From contig CM041465.1 in NCBI GenBank assembly GCA_023213395.1, positions 182,535,741-182,599,740 on the forward strand: a stretch of 64,000 nt of DNA, written 5' to 3'. The position numbers were made by a program, and so were the translations under genes. The notes under the pieces were generated by a model. That model was given only the letters and a program-made list of their open reading frames with translations, had not been told where the DNA came from and did no database searches. This DNA comes from Cycas panzhihuaensis (lineage: Eukaryota; Cycadophyta). Shown piece after piece: positions 11,044-21,346 of the stretch (position 1 is the first letter of the stretch; the number at the start of each line of letters is the position of its first letter).

Positions 11044-12033
11044 ATGACCAGAGTCATGTGCTTCCGAATAAATGGCACCAAATACATACTATGGGGACCT
11101 AAATATCCACCGACACAATTAGTGTCATCTCACAGAATGGAAAGAATCATGGTTAAGAAAGCACCCACATACATAGTGTCATGCCACAAGATAGAAATCC
11201 AAGAAATTCCAACGGAAATACATTACATCTTGGACGAATATAAACAAGTATTCAAAGAACCAAAAGGATTACCACCAGCAAGAGAAATTCAGCACGCGAT
11301 TGATTTAATTCCAGGAGCAACACCAGTGAACATAAGGCCATACAGGCATCCATACCACATGAGGAAAGAGATCGAGAACATAACCAGAGAATTACTTGCA
11401 CACGGCCATATTCAGACTAGCATAAGCCCGTTTGCATCCTCGGTGGTTGTTAGCCCTAAGAAAGATGGCACAATCAGGATGTGCGTAGATTACATGGGAT
11501 TGAACAAGTTGACTGTAAAAAATAGATATCCTATCCCCAGGATCGATGACCTACTAGACGAAATACATGGAGCGCAATACTTCTCCAAGATAGACCTCCG
11601 ATTGGGTTACCATCAAATTTGGGTAAAAGAGGGGGACGTCCACAAGACAACATTCAGAACTCATGAGGGACTGTTCGAATTCAAAGTGATGCCATTTGGT
11701 CTAACCAACGCTCCAGCAACGTTCCAGGCCACTATGAACTCCACATTCAAGGAATGTTTGAGGAAATTTGTACTAATCGTTTTTGATGATATCCTCATTT
11801 ACAGCAAAACATGGAGAGAACATTTGGAACACCTGAGATTAGCCCTAGAAATTTTAGCAAAAGGCTTATTCTTTGCAAACAAGAAAAAATGCTCTTTTGG
11901 CCAACAGGAACTCGAATACCTCGGTCATATCATTACTCCAAACGGAATCAAGGTCGACCCCAAGAAGGTCCAAGCAATAATAGAATGGCCGACCAAAGAA
12001 TGTCACGGAGTTCGTAGCTTCCTAGGAGCGTAG
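11044..12033 (+). CDS. Element B reverse transcriptase ORF (329 codons, partial Pol)
   Basis: The longest open frame in B. It contains the Ty3/gypsy RT blocks in order: the priming-strand region (HPYHMRKEIE), CVDYMGLNKLT, PIPRIDDLLDE, FSKIDLRLGYHQI, MPFGLTNAPATFQ, and catalytic VFDDILIYS, where Phe replaces the usual Tyr before DD. It ends at a frameshift as the connection to RNase H begins. The annotated start is only the first in-frame Met; in a working element it is internal to Gag-Pol. RT makes cDNA from element RNA. Confidence 0.9.
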   Translation: MTRVMCFRINGTKYILWGPKYPPTQLVSSHRMERIMVKKAPTYIVSCHKIEIQEIPTEIHYILDEYKQVFKEPKGLPPAREIQHAIDLIPGATPVNIRPYRHPYHMRKEIENITRELLAHGHIQTSISPFASSVVVSPKKDGTIRMCVDYMGLNKLTVKNRYPIPRIDDLLDEIHGAQYFSKIDLRLGYHQIWVKEGDVHKTTFRTHEGLFEFKVMPFGLTNAPATFQATMNSTFKECLRKFVLIVFDDILIYSKTWREHLEHLRLALEILAKGLFFANKKKCSFGQQELEYLGHIITPNGIKVDPKKVQAIIEWPTKECHGVRSFLGA

Positions 12034-12570
12034 GATACCTCGGGAAATTCATTAGAGGACATGCTAACATAGCGACTCCACTTACAGATCCGACAAAAAG
12101 GATGCTTTCACATGGAGCAAACGGCCAACAAAGCCTTTGAAGAACTAAAAGCGCAATGGTAAGAGCCCCGCTTTTAACGTCCCAGCACTTCTCAAAACCA
12201 TTCATCTTGGAATGCGATGCTGTGGTTTGGCATAGGAGTTGTCCTATTACAAGACGAAAGACCGATAGCGTCACGAGGCAGGAAATTGAATAACAAAAAA
12301 AAGTTAAAGCCCATCTATGATAAGGAGATGCTAGCCATAATGCACGATCAACTAGTGAAGATGATTTAGTAAGCGGTTCCTTCCGGTACGAACGGACCAC
12401 GGCCTCAAATACTTCTTAAATTAGAAGACACCGCATTTAACAACAAAAGTGGGTGAGCAAATTACAAACATTTGATTTCTCCATCGTACAAAAGGGCAAA
12501 GACAATGTCATAGCAGACGCCTCTCAAGAATTCCAAGAAACTCACGAGAAACCAAAGACTACATACAATA
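12034..12570 (+). pseudogene. Element B RNase H (frameshifted)
   Basis: Fragments in several frames correspond to the gypsy RNase H: the FILECDA-like strand near 12204, a QDERPIA segment near 12250, and the AD-S end near 12520. Several indels and stops lie between them. Confidence 0.7.
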
Positions 12571-12769
12571 TCGGTGGCTACTCCACAGCATGAGACATTA
12601 AAGAAGGAATACTACAACGATCCAAGTACAAACAATTGATCGACAAAGTAAGGAAGGACAAAAGCTGGCTCATATGAGACACAACAGGAATAATACTCGG
12701 GAAAGGAAAGATTTGCATTCCTAGAAGATCGTGGCTAAAGGAGATAATATTACAAGAAGGCCATTCCAC

Positions 12770-13647
12770 ACCGATAGCAAGTCACGAGGATTGACAAGAC
12801 ATACAGGAAGATAAGAGCTTCATTTTATTGGAAAGGATTAAAAGCAGACGTTCAAAAGTTTGTGGCGAATGTGATACACATCCAAAGCAGGATCGAATGC
12901 ATAAAATGCCGTGGTTACTCCGGTAGTTGCCAACGCTTAGAACAAAATGGGATGAAATATCCATGGATTTTATAACCGGATTACCTTGCTCTGAAGGAAA
13001 GGACGCAATTCTGGTCATCATAGATCGCCTCACCAAATATGGCCACTTCAGAGGATTGAAATCAACAGCTAAGGCCAGCGGCGTGGCAGAACTATATATG
13101 AAGGAGATCCATAGGTTGCATGGTTTTCCTAAAGCAATTGTGAATAGATCTTGACCCAAAATTTACTAGTAAATTTTGGCAGGATCTATTCAAAATTGCA
13201 GGCACAAAACTCAAGATGAGCACATCATACCATTCTTAGACAGATGGGCAAACAGAGATTGTCAACAAATGCTTAGAAGGCTACTTGAGAAACTTTTGCT
13301 CAGACAAACAAAAGCAATGGCATCAATGGTTACATTTAGCAGAATGGTGGTACAACTCCACATATCATTCTTCAACAAAAATGACACCTTTCCAGGCTTT
13401 GTATGGCTATATGCCACCATCATTATTAACTTGGAATAGACCTTCACGGGTCCAGGCAGTCGAAGAACATTGGAAGCAAATGGAGGAAACCATCAACAAA
13501 TTGAAGGATAACCTAGCAATTGCACAAAACAGAATGAAACAACAGGCCGATCTAAAACACTCGGAACGACAATTTGAAGTAGGAGATTGGGTCTTCTTAC
13601 GCCTTCAACCATACAAACAGATGTCCTTACAGAAAAGAAACAATTAA
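12770..13647 (+). pseudogene. Element B integrase (frameshifted)
   Basis: A degraded HHCC zinc-binding region is at about 12770-12915. The core begins with ISMDFITGLP (first catalytic Asp) and VIIDRLTKYGHF at 12927-13154. A TGA and indels break the second Asp region near 13150. The C-terminal core (KQWHQWLHLAEWWYNSTYHSS) continues open at 13285-13647. Integrase would join cDNA ends to the target. Confidence 0.8.
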
Positions 13648-13995
13648 AAGCTAGCACCTAGATACTTTGGTCCTTACAAAATCACTTCCAAAGTAGGTGA
13701 AATCGCCTACCAGTTAGAACTCCCAGAAAACACAAAAATTCACAATGTTTTCCATGTATCCTGTCTAAAGAAGAAAATTGGGGAAAAGATCGTTCCTCAA
13801 TCCAACATACTAGAGCTCGATGAGGAAGGAAAGATGACGCTAGAACCTGAAGGAATCTTACAATCCTGCACCCGATCTCTTAGGTCCAGACAGATCAAAG
13901 AGCACCTCATCAAATGGAAGAACTTGGATATTGAAGACTCCACTTGGGAAAATGATGAATGGTTAAAACAATTTCCAAACCTGCCAGTGCTTTGA
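13648..13995 (+). pseudogene. Element B integrase GPY/F module and chromodomain
   Basis: After a TAA at about 13646 the same frame stays open to the TGA at 13995. It first gives the GPY/F module (PRYFGPYKI, then VFHVSCLKK). It then gives a chromodomain with IKEHLIKWKNL, DSTWEN and a C-terminal helix. In chromoviruses this domain is thought to steer integration toward particular chromatin. It is one of the best preserved parts of the element. Confidence 0.85.
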
Positions 13996-14012
13996 GGGCA
14001 AAGCACAATTTC

Positions 14013-14026
14013 AAGGGGAGGGGACT
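14013..14026 (+). promoter_or_regulatory. Element B polypurine tract
   Basis: AAGGGGAGGGGACT immediately before the 3' LTR. Confidence 0.85.
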
Positions 14027-14432
14027 TGTAGCACTCCAAAATATGGTCAAAGTTATAGCATATAAGCATTCAAATAATAGGCCTTTGAATGACAATTCCA
14101 ACGGTTCAGACAAAAGTCAATTCCGACATCGCTATCAAAAGTTATGACCATTTAAAGATAGCCTGTCAGTTTTTTGAGAAGTTGTAGCCGACTTCTCATG
14201 ATTATGTTGGGCGCACTCCTCCCTGCTCTGGCTGACTTCATTTTGTCCCAGTTTATGCGCCTATATATAGGGACTTTGAGATCATTCGAAATTATCCATT
14301 GGTGAAGCTCTCTGCTCTTCATTTTCGGCCTCAAGGCAAGTGCAGATTTTCGGCCTTAGGGCTGCAATTTCTGGGAGGATCCCCGCCTCGAAGGGTTTGG
14401 CGATTGTGGCAGGCAGCACAGGACTCGCTACA
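14027..14432 (+). repeat. Element B 3' LTR
   Basis: 406 bp, same length as the 5' LTR and about 96% identical by eye count. TSD TAACC follows. Confidence 0.95.
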
Positions 14433-15779
14433 TAACCCTACAATTATTAGGGTTGAAGAAACCAAAGAAGTGAGTGCAAGAGAAGTTGAAGGGTAAGTAG
14501 TAGGAGAAAAGGAAGATGAAATTCAAGCACAAGAAAAATAAGATCTACTTTCCAAGGTAGAAGTCATTGAATTACAATTACCTAGGGCCACAAGGTACAA
14601 CAATTGGAGTCCCAAACACACAATTCTTGCAAAAAGATTTTATTAAGCTCCCATCTCTTTAAATTTTTGTGCTTGACTTAAATAGCGAGCATGAGGGTGT
14701 TTAGATAATTGCACCCTTGCCTAAGATATGTCATGTAATAATTGTTGATTTATTAAGGTCATCACCTAGTGGCACTTGGGATTGGTTATCCCTTATGAGT
14801 TTTGGTTGGAAAATAACATGAAAATATAATGAACAACTTGATAAGAGAGAAAGTGAGCATGCCATGATGGTTGAAGTTAGAAACCATCATGGAGAGGGGA
14901 ATAAGGGTCTTGGAACACACATTAGTTATTTATACTACTAGAAATAAGAAGCGAGTTTGACAACATTTCAAGTTCATGTCATAATCATTCTATGTGACAC
15001 ATACATCCGACCTTTATGTTTGATCTATTGATGAATGGCTATGGGCAATTGATGGAAGCCAGATTAACAATATGATACCTCATCCTTGATAATAACTATG
15101 ATATTAATTGCCCTCGATTTCATTGAGCAACTCCATATATATATAATTTTCTTCAATTTTGTTTTCTCCTGACTTTGAAATTTTATCTTTATTAAAATAA
15201 GAGACTGAATTTTACAAAATACTCATTGCACAAGAAAATTGGTTGCAACACATTGGTGCTTACCTTTCCTTGTGAGGCAACTTATATGAAGGTAGATATG
15301 ACACTTGAAGTCCTTGAAGGGAATGATTAAGATTATTTGCATATGGTCTACAATCTAAAAACCATTCTTGAAAGTACTCCTTTGTATGTTTATAAACAAA
15401 CCATGCACACAAGCAACAAATTTTCCACTTCCTTGCAAATGACAAGGATCCTATCAAGTTATTCCAAAAAATTGGCTACAACCTAGCCATACGTAGGCGA
15501 TAAGTACAAATTATTGTTACCCTTGGGTCTGTATCTTACCATAGGCCATTTGGCCTAGCAAAATGTCTAATTAAAGCTAGGTAAAAGATGCACTTTTAAG
15601 TATAGGCCCAATAACAAATAAGTTTGAGATGGAGGTTCTAGCCTTATGACTAAATTGAAACCTCAATCCATTAGTGTAAGAAGGATTTGTAAAATTAAAC
15701 AACGAACCTTAAGTTGCTTTTTTATGCAGAGAGCTTGAGGCGACATTTGTTGTGCAATCATTATTTGCATGGTGGTTTG
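14433..15779. other. Unassigned sequence between elements B and C
   Basis: No supportable gene. It is AT-rich with scattered short frames. It is the right flank of the B target site and the left flank of C. Confidence 0.3.
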
Positions 15780-15880
15780 TGTTAAACCTCATGGTTTACC
15801 TTATGTTTATAATGTTAAGCTAATGTATTTTCTATTCTTGTATTATGTGTGCACTTTTGCACTTTTGTACTTTAGGTGTA

Positions 15881-15904
15881 ACTTTATCACTTAAGTGATA
15901 AAGT
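15881..15904. repeat. 24-nt perfect palindrome in element C LTR
   Basis: Arms ACTTTATCACTT and AAGTGATAAAGT with no spacer. An 18-nt core of the same palindrome is kept in the D LTR at 25063-25080. Confidence 0.8.
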
Positions 15905-16018
15905 ACACACCCACTTTATGTCTAGTGACATAACGTTGTAACTTAAGGGTCAAATGACCCCCTTGCACTTTTGCTCACATGAGCTCCCAATGGACACTTG
16001 TCCTACATGCAAGCATGC

Positions 16019-16050
16019 ATTGCATGATTGACACTTGTCAATCATGCAAT
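16019..16050. promoter_or_regulatory. 15-bp perfect hairpin upstream of the LTR TATA box (element C)
   Basis: Arms ATTGCATGATTGACA and TGTCAATCATGCAAT flank a CT dinucleotide. The same structure with a different stem is at the same place in the D LTR. The core TTGACACTTGTCAA also contains an E-box-like CACTTG, so a DNA-binding dyad is possible. Confidence 0.6.
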
Positions 16051-16074
16051 AGCCCTTGGCCTCTCATCTTCTTC

Positions 16075-16083
16075 TATTTAAAG
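16075..16083 (+). promoter_or_regulatory. TATA-like box in element C LTR
   Basis: TATTTAAAG, 24 nt downstream of the hairpin. It is the likely core promoter. Confidence 0.5.
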
Positions 16084-16321
16084 AGGCCTCTCTTCATTGT
16101 TGCTCATCTAAGGTGGAGGAGCTCATTGTTATTCTCGGTTGCTAATCAAGCTGAAGGATTCTTTGGTGGTTGGACTAATTCCAACCCCCCATTTCTGGTA
16201 TCTTGATCTTGCTCCTATTTTACTTTGTGCTCTTTATGTTTTATGCTTCATGCATTTGTAGTATTGTGCTTGTACTTATGATCTTGGGACTAATGTGGCC
16301 TAATGCCCATTTTTTCACATT

Positions 16322-16334
16322 TGGTATCAGAGCT
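16322..16334 (+). promoter_or_regulatory. Element C primer-binding site
   Basis: TGGTATCAGAGCT, two bases after the 5' LTR; initiator-Met tRNA complement. Confidence 0.9.
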
Positions 16335-16574
16335 GAAAGGTCTCTGAACTTAGTTTGTTTAAGCACTGTTAGTTTATTATCTCTGTCATTTGTTTTTGAA
16401 ATCTGTGCACTGGACTATCCTCTGTCCCTGCACTTGAAGAAGCCCATTTCTGTGCATTTCTGGACCTGCATGCAAGGTCTGTTCAACCATTTCTGAAGAG
16501 GATTCGAGCCAAGCCCAGTCAGCAGCAGCTCCTGTCATTTCAAGCATCAAACTGCCAGTCCAAATCGGTGATGA

Positions 16575-17090
16575 CAGCCATCAAACTTGATCCCAAATCA
16601 AGGTGGATACCAACAAACTGCAGTCCAAATCAATAAAGGATACCAACAAGCGCGATCCAAATCAAGGTGGATGGCCAACAACCGCCACCCAAATCAAGAA
16701 GGATACCATCAAACCGCCACCCAAATCAAATCAGTGATGTACCATCAAACTTCATCCCAAATCAAGAAGGATGTACCAACAAACTGCCGGTCAAATCAAG
16801 ATGGGCGGCCAACAAATCACCCAAATCAAGAAGTGATACCAACAACCGCCAAATCAAATCGCGATGGGCGGCCATCAAACCGCCGATCAAATCAGCGGGA
16901 TGACCATCAAACTTGATCCCAAATCGGCGGATGACCAACAAACCGCTACCCAAATCAGCGGATGGGCGGCCATCAAACCGCCAAATCCAAATCAGTGGGA
17001 TGGCCATCAAACTTCGCCTAAATCAGCGGATGGACCCAACAAAGCGCGGTCAAATCAAGATGGGATGTACCATCAAGCTACCGATCCGGT
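16575..17090 (+). repeat. Tandem array of about 15 imperfect 30-38-bp units in element C leader
   Basis: Each unit carries CCAAATCA followed by a G-rich GGATG-like stretch and CCAACAAAC or CCATCAAAC. Units differ in length and base. The array is richer in CG than its surroundings. Several frames stay open through it because of the composition (Gln/Asn-rich), but it lies between PBS and gag and is not taken as coding. It is not present in sister element D. Confidence 0.85.
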
Positions 17091-17164
17091 TTGAGTCAAG
17101 ACACGCCTACCGCTTCTCTCACTAAGCACCGCTATCTCAAAGATTAAATAGTCTTCAAGTCGCT

Positions 17165-17530
17165 AGCTCAACTCTAGAATCGCTAACTCGGATCACCGCT
17201 ACCACTCGTGATACTCTTCATCATCGCCACCACTACTACCTGGTCAAGAACAATCGCCAAGACTCACATCATTGAAGTCGCAGACAACGCCTTGCCAAGA
17301 TATCGCCAAATCGCCCGATCGGCAAGTGCCCGGCTCGGCAAGATTGAAAAATCAATTTCTGAATCGCATTCAAGCCGCCTCGGCTCTAGAATCGCCAACT
17401 CAAGATTCAAGCTACGACCATCAGGATGACTCTTCATCATCGCTTAGTCAAGAACAATCGCCTGGCCAAGACTCACCATCATTGAAGTCAGACAACCGCT
17501 TGCCAAGATATCTTGCCGGTATCGCTTTGC
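17165..17530 (+). repeat. Imperfect duplication of about 215 bp in element C leader
   Basis: Blocks around 17210-17310 and 17425-17510 share ACTCTTCATCATCGC, GTCAAGAACAATCGCC, AAGACTCAC and CATCATTGAAGTC in the same order. Confidence 0.65.
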
Positions 17531-18790
17531 CAAGAAGGCTACCGGTGAGCAATCGAAAAATCAATTTCCTGATAGCATATTTTCAACAATATGCTCATGT
17601 GAATCATTTTTTTTAAGGTTTTAAGAGATTTTTTTTAAATTTCTCAAGGGGGGGTCTTAAAAGACTTTAAGTTTTTATAGCTGGGCCTGATTAAAATTTT
17701 TTTTACAGACATTGGCAGTCTTGATTACCTTAAGAAATCTGTTTTCTTTTTAGTGAGATTTAATCTCACTTATAAAGTCCTTTTAAGTACTTTTGTATTT
17801 ACTGTTTTAAGCTCTTTTAGCACACTTTCATGCTATTAAAGCATCATTGAGCTTAATTAATGAAATCAAAAGGCATATCTACATTGTAAAGGTGAAGGAA
17901 ATTACCGCCTAACTTCATTTTTTTTGGCACCTTGCATGGTGACCTTGGCCTTCTTAAGTTCAAAAAAAAGGGAAGGCTCATTGTGAAACTTAATAAAATC
18001 ACAATTTTCTTGTTGGATTGTTGAGGCATTTTAAGTCTCAACAGCTGCTGCGTGGAGTTTGTGTTGGCTTTGGAGCATTTCTTGAGTACACTTTTCTTGT
18101 GGCTTCATCACTTCATCAGATTTTGAAGGTCAAAAGGAACCCTCTTTTGTTGTTTTCCATCAAAGGTTCCTTACATCATTTTCTTTTAAGTACTCAAAGT
18201 ACTTTATCATTGTACTCAAGCATACATAGCACCTCACTTGGATCATAAAGTACTTGAAATCTGTTTTGTCCTCATTCTCTCATTGCTTCTTAAGAAGCAT
18301 TCTTTGTAAGCCAAAAAGGCATAAAAATCCAAGTAAGAAGACATTAAAAATTCACTTAGACTTGTTTAAAAGTGAATTTAAAACTGCTGGAGAGGCTCGA
18401 AAAGGTTCAAACCTTGCCTCTAAATTAACCTTAAGCTTGGTGCATTCCCTAGGGGACCAACCCAATACGGTCAATGCACGACAATTAAGGTTGGTTGAGG
18501 GAAAGGAGGCTGGAACAGGGTGTTATTGAATGTGAATCCTGTGGAAAGCATGGTACGTCCATGCATCAACCCTACCGCCTTGTCCTAGATTTAACTTGGT
18601 CAACATTTGGATCTTCTCTATAAGATCAAGTTGGACCAACTCTATAGCCTAGTCCTCCACCCTCATCATTCCATTCGCTTGTTGGAACTTCTAGTAAGAT
18701 CGGGATTGGTCTTGTTAGAAGGTGGAACTTAAGCGAAAGCTTTGAGTTTCCAAGTTATCTGCTAGCTTCAAGTGTTAATCAAGTGGAAAG
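17531..18790 (+). other. Element C leader, rest
   Basis: Non-coding region before gag, related to 29345-31300 of D. Shared landmarks are CACCTTGCATGGTGACC near 17922, the conserved hairpin at 18437-18460, and a block just before gag. Confidence 0.6.
18437..18460 (+). promoter_or_regulatory. Conserved leader hairpin with palindromic loop (element C copy)
   Basis: Stem TTGGT / ACCAA encloses a 14-nt loop containing the self-complementary CCCTAGGG at 18447-18454. It is conserved in A and D, about 330 nt upstream of C gag. Confidence 0.55.
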
Positions 18791-19770
18791 ATGGTCGCCA
18801 TACATATGCTTAATGCATGTACCATAAGGCTAACAGGGCAATCAAATTATCAAGAATGGAAAAGAATCACAAAGAATCTCTTGATAATGAATGAGTTCTG
18901 GGGATATGTTTCTAGAAGAATCCCCAATCCTACACTTGTGGTTAATAATAATCAACCTGCACCTGTGGATGTTGAACTTCACTTGCATGGGAGGCCAAAG
19001 ACGAAATTACTTTGGCATTCATTCGTATGGTTGTAGACATAAATGTAGACCAAAATATTTCTTCTGCACAATCTTCTAAAGAAGCATGAGACACATTGTC
19101 CTCTTTGTATGAAAGGCGAGATGAAGCTCGCATTTTGATGATAAAAGCAAAATTGTACTCCATCAAATTTGTAAAGCCAATGTCGGCATTCTTGTCCTCT
19201 ATTAAGGAGGTTTGTAATGAATTAACTACTTTAGGTAGTCCACTACTAGAGATGAAATCATAGCCTCCATCACAAAAGCATTACCAAAGGACTACAACGG
19301 CTTTATATCATCAACTACACGAGATGGTTCACTAAGGGGATGACATTCAATCAACTTGAAAGCTTATTGCTTCAAGAAGAACAAATTTATGCTAAGGATA
19401 ATGAAGAACCATCTACAACAGTGCTTTCACAAAGAAGGGCAAAGACAAATCAAAAATCCAAAACTGCATTCACAAAACAGCTTGGAAATATGAACATTGG
19501 ATCTTCCAAGTCCAATGTCGTATGTCATTATTGTGGCAACACCGCCACATTGCACCTGAGTGCAGAAAGAAGCAAGCGGATCTTCGAAGAAAGTAGCAGA
19601 AGCAGCAGCCTGTGGTCAAAGACAACAGCAGCCACGACATCAATTTCAACAAAGGTTCCAACAATGATCACCAATGTAATCCCCTCAACCAAATCGAGGT
19701 GCCTATCGAGGAGGTCCAAGAGGTGGGGGGGGTCAAAGAGGTGGCTACCAACGCCATTTTAATCAGTTTG
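18791..19770 (+). pseudogene. Element C gag (frameshifted)
   Basis: ATG at 18791 opens MVAIHMLNACTIRLTG, the family's gag N-terminus, followed by NYQEWKRITKNLL. Frameshifts near 18970, 19240 and 19330 break the capsid. The zinc knuckle (CHYCGNTA, about 19530) has lost its His/Cys spacing. An RG-rich tail with RGGPRGGGG and RGGY follows at about 19695-19755, a likely RNA-binding region. A homologous gag with fewer defects is in D. Confidence 0.8.
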
Positions 19771-19779
19771 CCAATGAAG

Positions 19780-20025
19780 ACAAACTACTTTGTGCATACC
19801 AATCATGCAACATTGACAACACTTGGATTGTCGATTCGGTAGGTTATCGACATATGACAGGAGTGAAGAACTCCTATGCAACATCAAGGAAGGTAAAGGT
19901 CAATCGGTGACTTTTGGAAACGTGAATCGGTTGAGATTTCAGGAATAGGCACCATAGCTCCTTTTCATTCTCCTCAAAATCCTTCCTCATCATTTCCCAA
20001 CAGTGATGCCTACTTCATTCCTTCT
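19780..20025 (+). pseudogene. Element C protease (active site altered)
   Basis: The frame gives TWIVDS followed by VGYRHMTG, where family members have D-S-G-A-S. The catalytic Gly is changed, so the enzyme is probably dead even apart from the downstream frameshift. Confidence 0.75.
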
Positions 20026-21276
20026 ATGGAGAAGAACTTGCTATCTATTAGCCAGTTGAACAAGCAACACATGAGCGTACTATTTAAAAATGGGAAATGT
20101 ATCATTTGTGACAAAGATGATCAGATCGTAGCTGTAGCCTATGAGGATCAAGGTCTTTACAAGTTAGATGCCAATAACATTACTCTTGATTCTGCTTACT
20201 CTGGTTCCATATCTTTGTCAAAAATTCAGTTATGGCATCAACGTCTAGGATATTTAAGCCTAGACAATTTGAAGCAGATGATAAACAAACGCATGGTGTA
20301 TGGGCTTCCAAAGATGTATGGTTCAAAATGTCTTTGCGAAGCTTGCATAATGGGGACACAACATCGGCTGCCTTTTCCTAAAGGCAAAGCATGGCGTGCA
20401 TCTTATCCTTTGCAATTAGTTCACTCAGACTTGTGTGGACCCATGTCCACCCAATCCTTTGGAGGAGCATTGTACTACATATCTTTTATTGATGACTTCT
20501 CTCACAAAGTCTGGGTCTACTTCCTAAAACAAAAGTCAGAAGCCTTCTCCAAGTTCAAAGAGTTCAAGGCGGAAGTAGAAAATGAATCTGGCTACTCAAT
20601 TGGCACATTAAGGTCAGATAATGGAGGTGAATTCACTTCAAATGAATTCAACCAATTTTGCAAGGATAATGGAATTCGGAGACAACTCACAGCTCCTCAT
20701 ACTCCTCAGCAAAATGGAGTCTTCGAGAGGATGAATAGAACTTTGGCTAATAAAGCCAAAACAATGATGCATGCAAAAGGGCTTCCAAGAGCTTACTGGG
20801 CCGAAGCATTTCATACAGCAGCCTATGTGGCCAATCGAAGTCCTACAACCGCAGTCACCAATATCACACCTGAGGAGGCATGGTCTGGAAAGAAGCCAAC
20901 TATCAGCCATTTGAGGACATTCGGGTGTACTGCGTATATGCACATACCATATCAACAAAGAACAAAGTTGGACAAACATAGCCTCAAATGCATCTTTGTA
21001 GGATATGCAATCCATAGCAAAGCCTACAAGTTGTATGATCCAGTTGGGAGAAAAATGCATCTCTCAAGAGATGTAATCTTTGTTGAAGACGATCATAAGG
21101 AGTTGGATATGGCATCAATCCAACCCCCCATTGACAAAGGGAAAAAGATTGTTGAGGACTTCCCTTCCCTCAATCTTATACACCATCTTCTTCATCCGCA
21201 CCTATTGTACCATCTATCATCTTCATCCGCTCCACTTGAACCTTCCACTTCATCTTCTCATTACTCCCGCACTTAG
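20026..21276 (+). CDS. Element C integrase ORF (416 codons, partial Pol)
   Basis: The longest open frame in the window. Residues 1-60 are the protease-integrase linker. The zinc-binding domain follows (LWHQRLGYLS, where Tyr replaces the second His, then CLCEACIMG). The catalytic core has the acidic triad in HSDLCGP, RSDNGGEF and NGVFERMNRT. The C-terminal region (FVGYAIHSKAYKLYDP, SRDVIFVE) is typical of copia. The first Met is internal to Pol. Integrase would insert element cDNA. Confidence 0.9.
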   Translation: MEKNLLSISQLNKQHMSVLFKNGKCIICDKDDQIVAVAYEDQGLYKLDANNITLDSAYSGSISLSKIQLWHQRLGYLSLDNLKQMINKRMVYGLPKMYGSKCLCEACIMGTQHRLPFPKGKAWRASYPLQLVHSDLCGPMSTQSFGGALYYISFIDDFSHKVWVYFLKQKSEAFSKFKEFKAEVENESGYSIGTLRSDNGGEFTSNEFNQFCKDNGIRRQLTAPHTPQQNGVFERMNRTLANKAKTMMHAKGLPRAYWAEAFHTAAYVANRSPTTAVTNITPEEAWSGKKPTISHLRTFGCTAYMHIPYQQRTKLDKHSLKCIFVGYAIHSKAYKLYDPVGRKMHLSRDVIFVEDDHKELDMASIQPPIDKGKKIVEDFPSLNLIHHLLHPHLLYHLSSSSAPLEPSTSSSHYSRT

Positions 21277-21346
21277 ACCGTAAGATATTGAGGTTCATGC
21301 CACATCATTTCGTGGTTACCTAAGTGGTACACTCAAACGGTATAGG

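Larger units (their letters stand above)
9105..14432 (+). mobile_element. Element B: full-length Ty3/gypsy chromovirus retrotransposon
   Basis: LTRs of 406 bp each at 9105-9510 and 14027-14432 differ at about 15 sites by eye, about 12 of them transitions. A perfect TSD, TAACC, flanks the element (9100-9104 and 14433-14437). The internal order is gag, protease, RT, RNase H, integrase, GPY/F module, chromodomain, which defines the chromovirus lineage of Ty3/gypsy. All coding domains are recognisable, but in-frame stops and frameshifts make the element non-autonomous. It inserted only 51 bp to the right of element A. Confidence 0.95.
15780..16319 (+). repeat. Element C 5' LTR
   Basis: 540 bp, starting TGTTAAACC and ending TTTTTTCACA. 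It carries two palindromic elements (15881-15904 and 16019-16050) and a TATA-like box. Confidence 0.95.

Noticed and set aside
11948-12400. 150-codon minus-strand frame
   Set aside because: Antisense to the RT/RNase H of element B; no domain.
15531-15600. PFGLAK-like peptide suggesting a gypsy RT
   Set aside because: A single short match without neighbouring RT motifs in any frame.
16587-17100. Regularly spaced short repeats, at first sight CRISPR-like or a repetitive protein gene
   Set aside because: Unit length varies, spacers are not unique, and the array lies in a retrotransposon leader of a plant genome with no cas genes. Frames through it have no start context or domain.
20638-21060. 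140-codon minus-strand frame
   Set aside because: Antisense shadow of the element C integrase.
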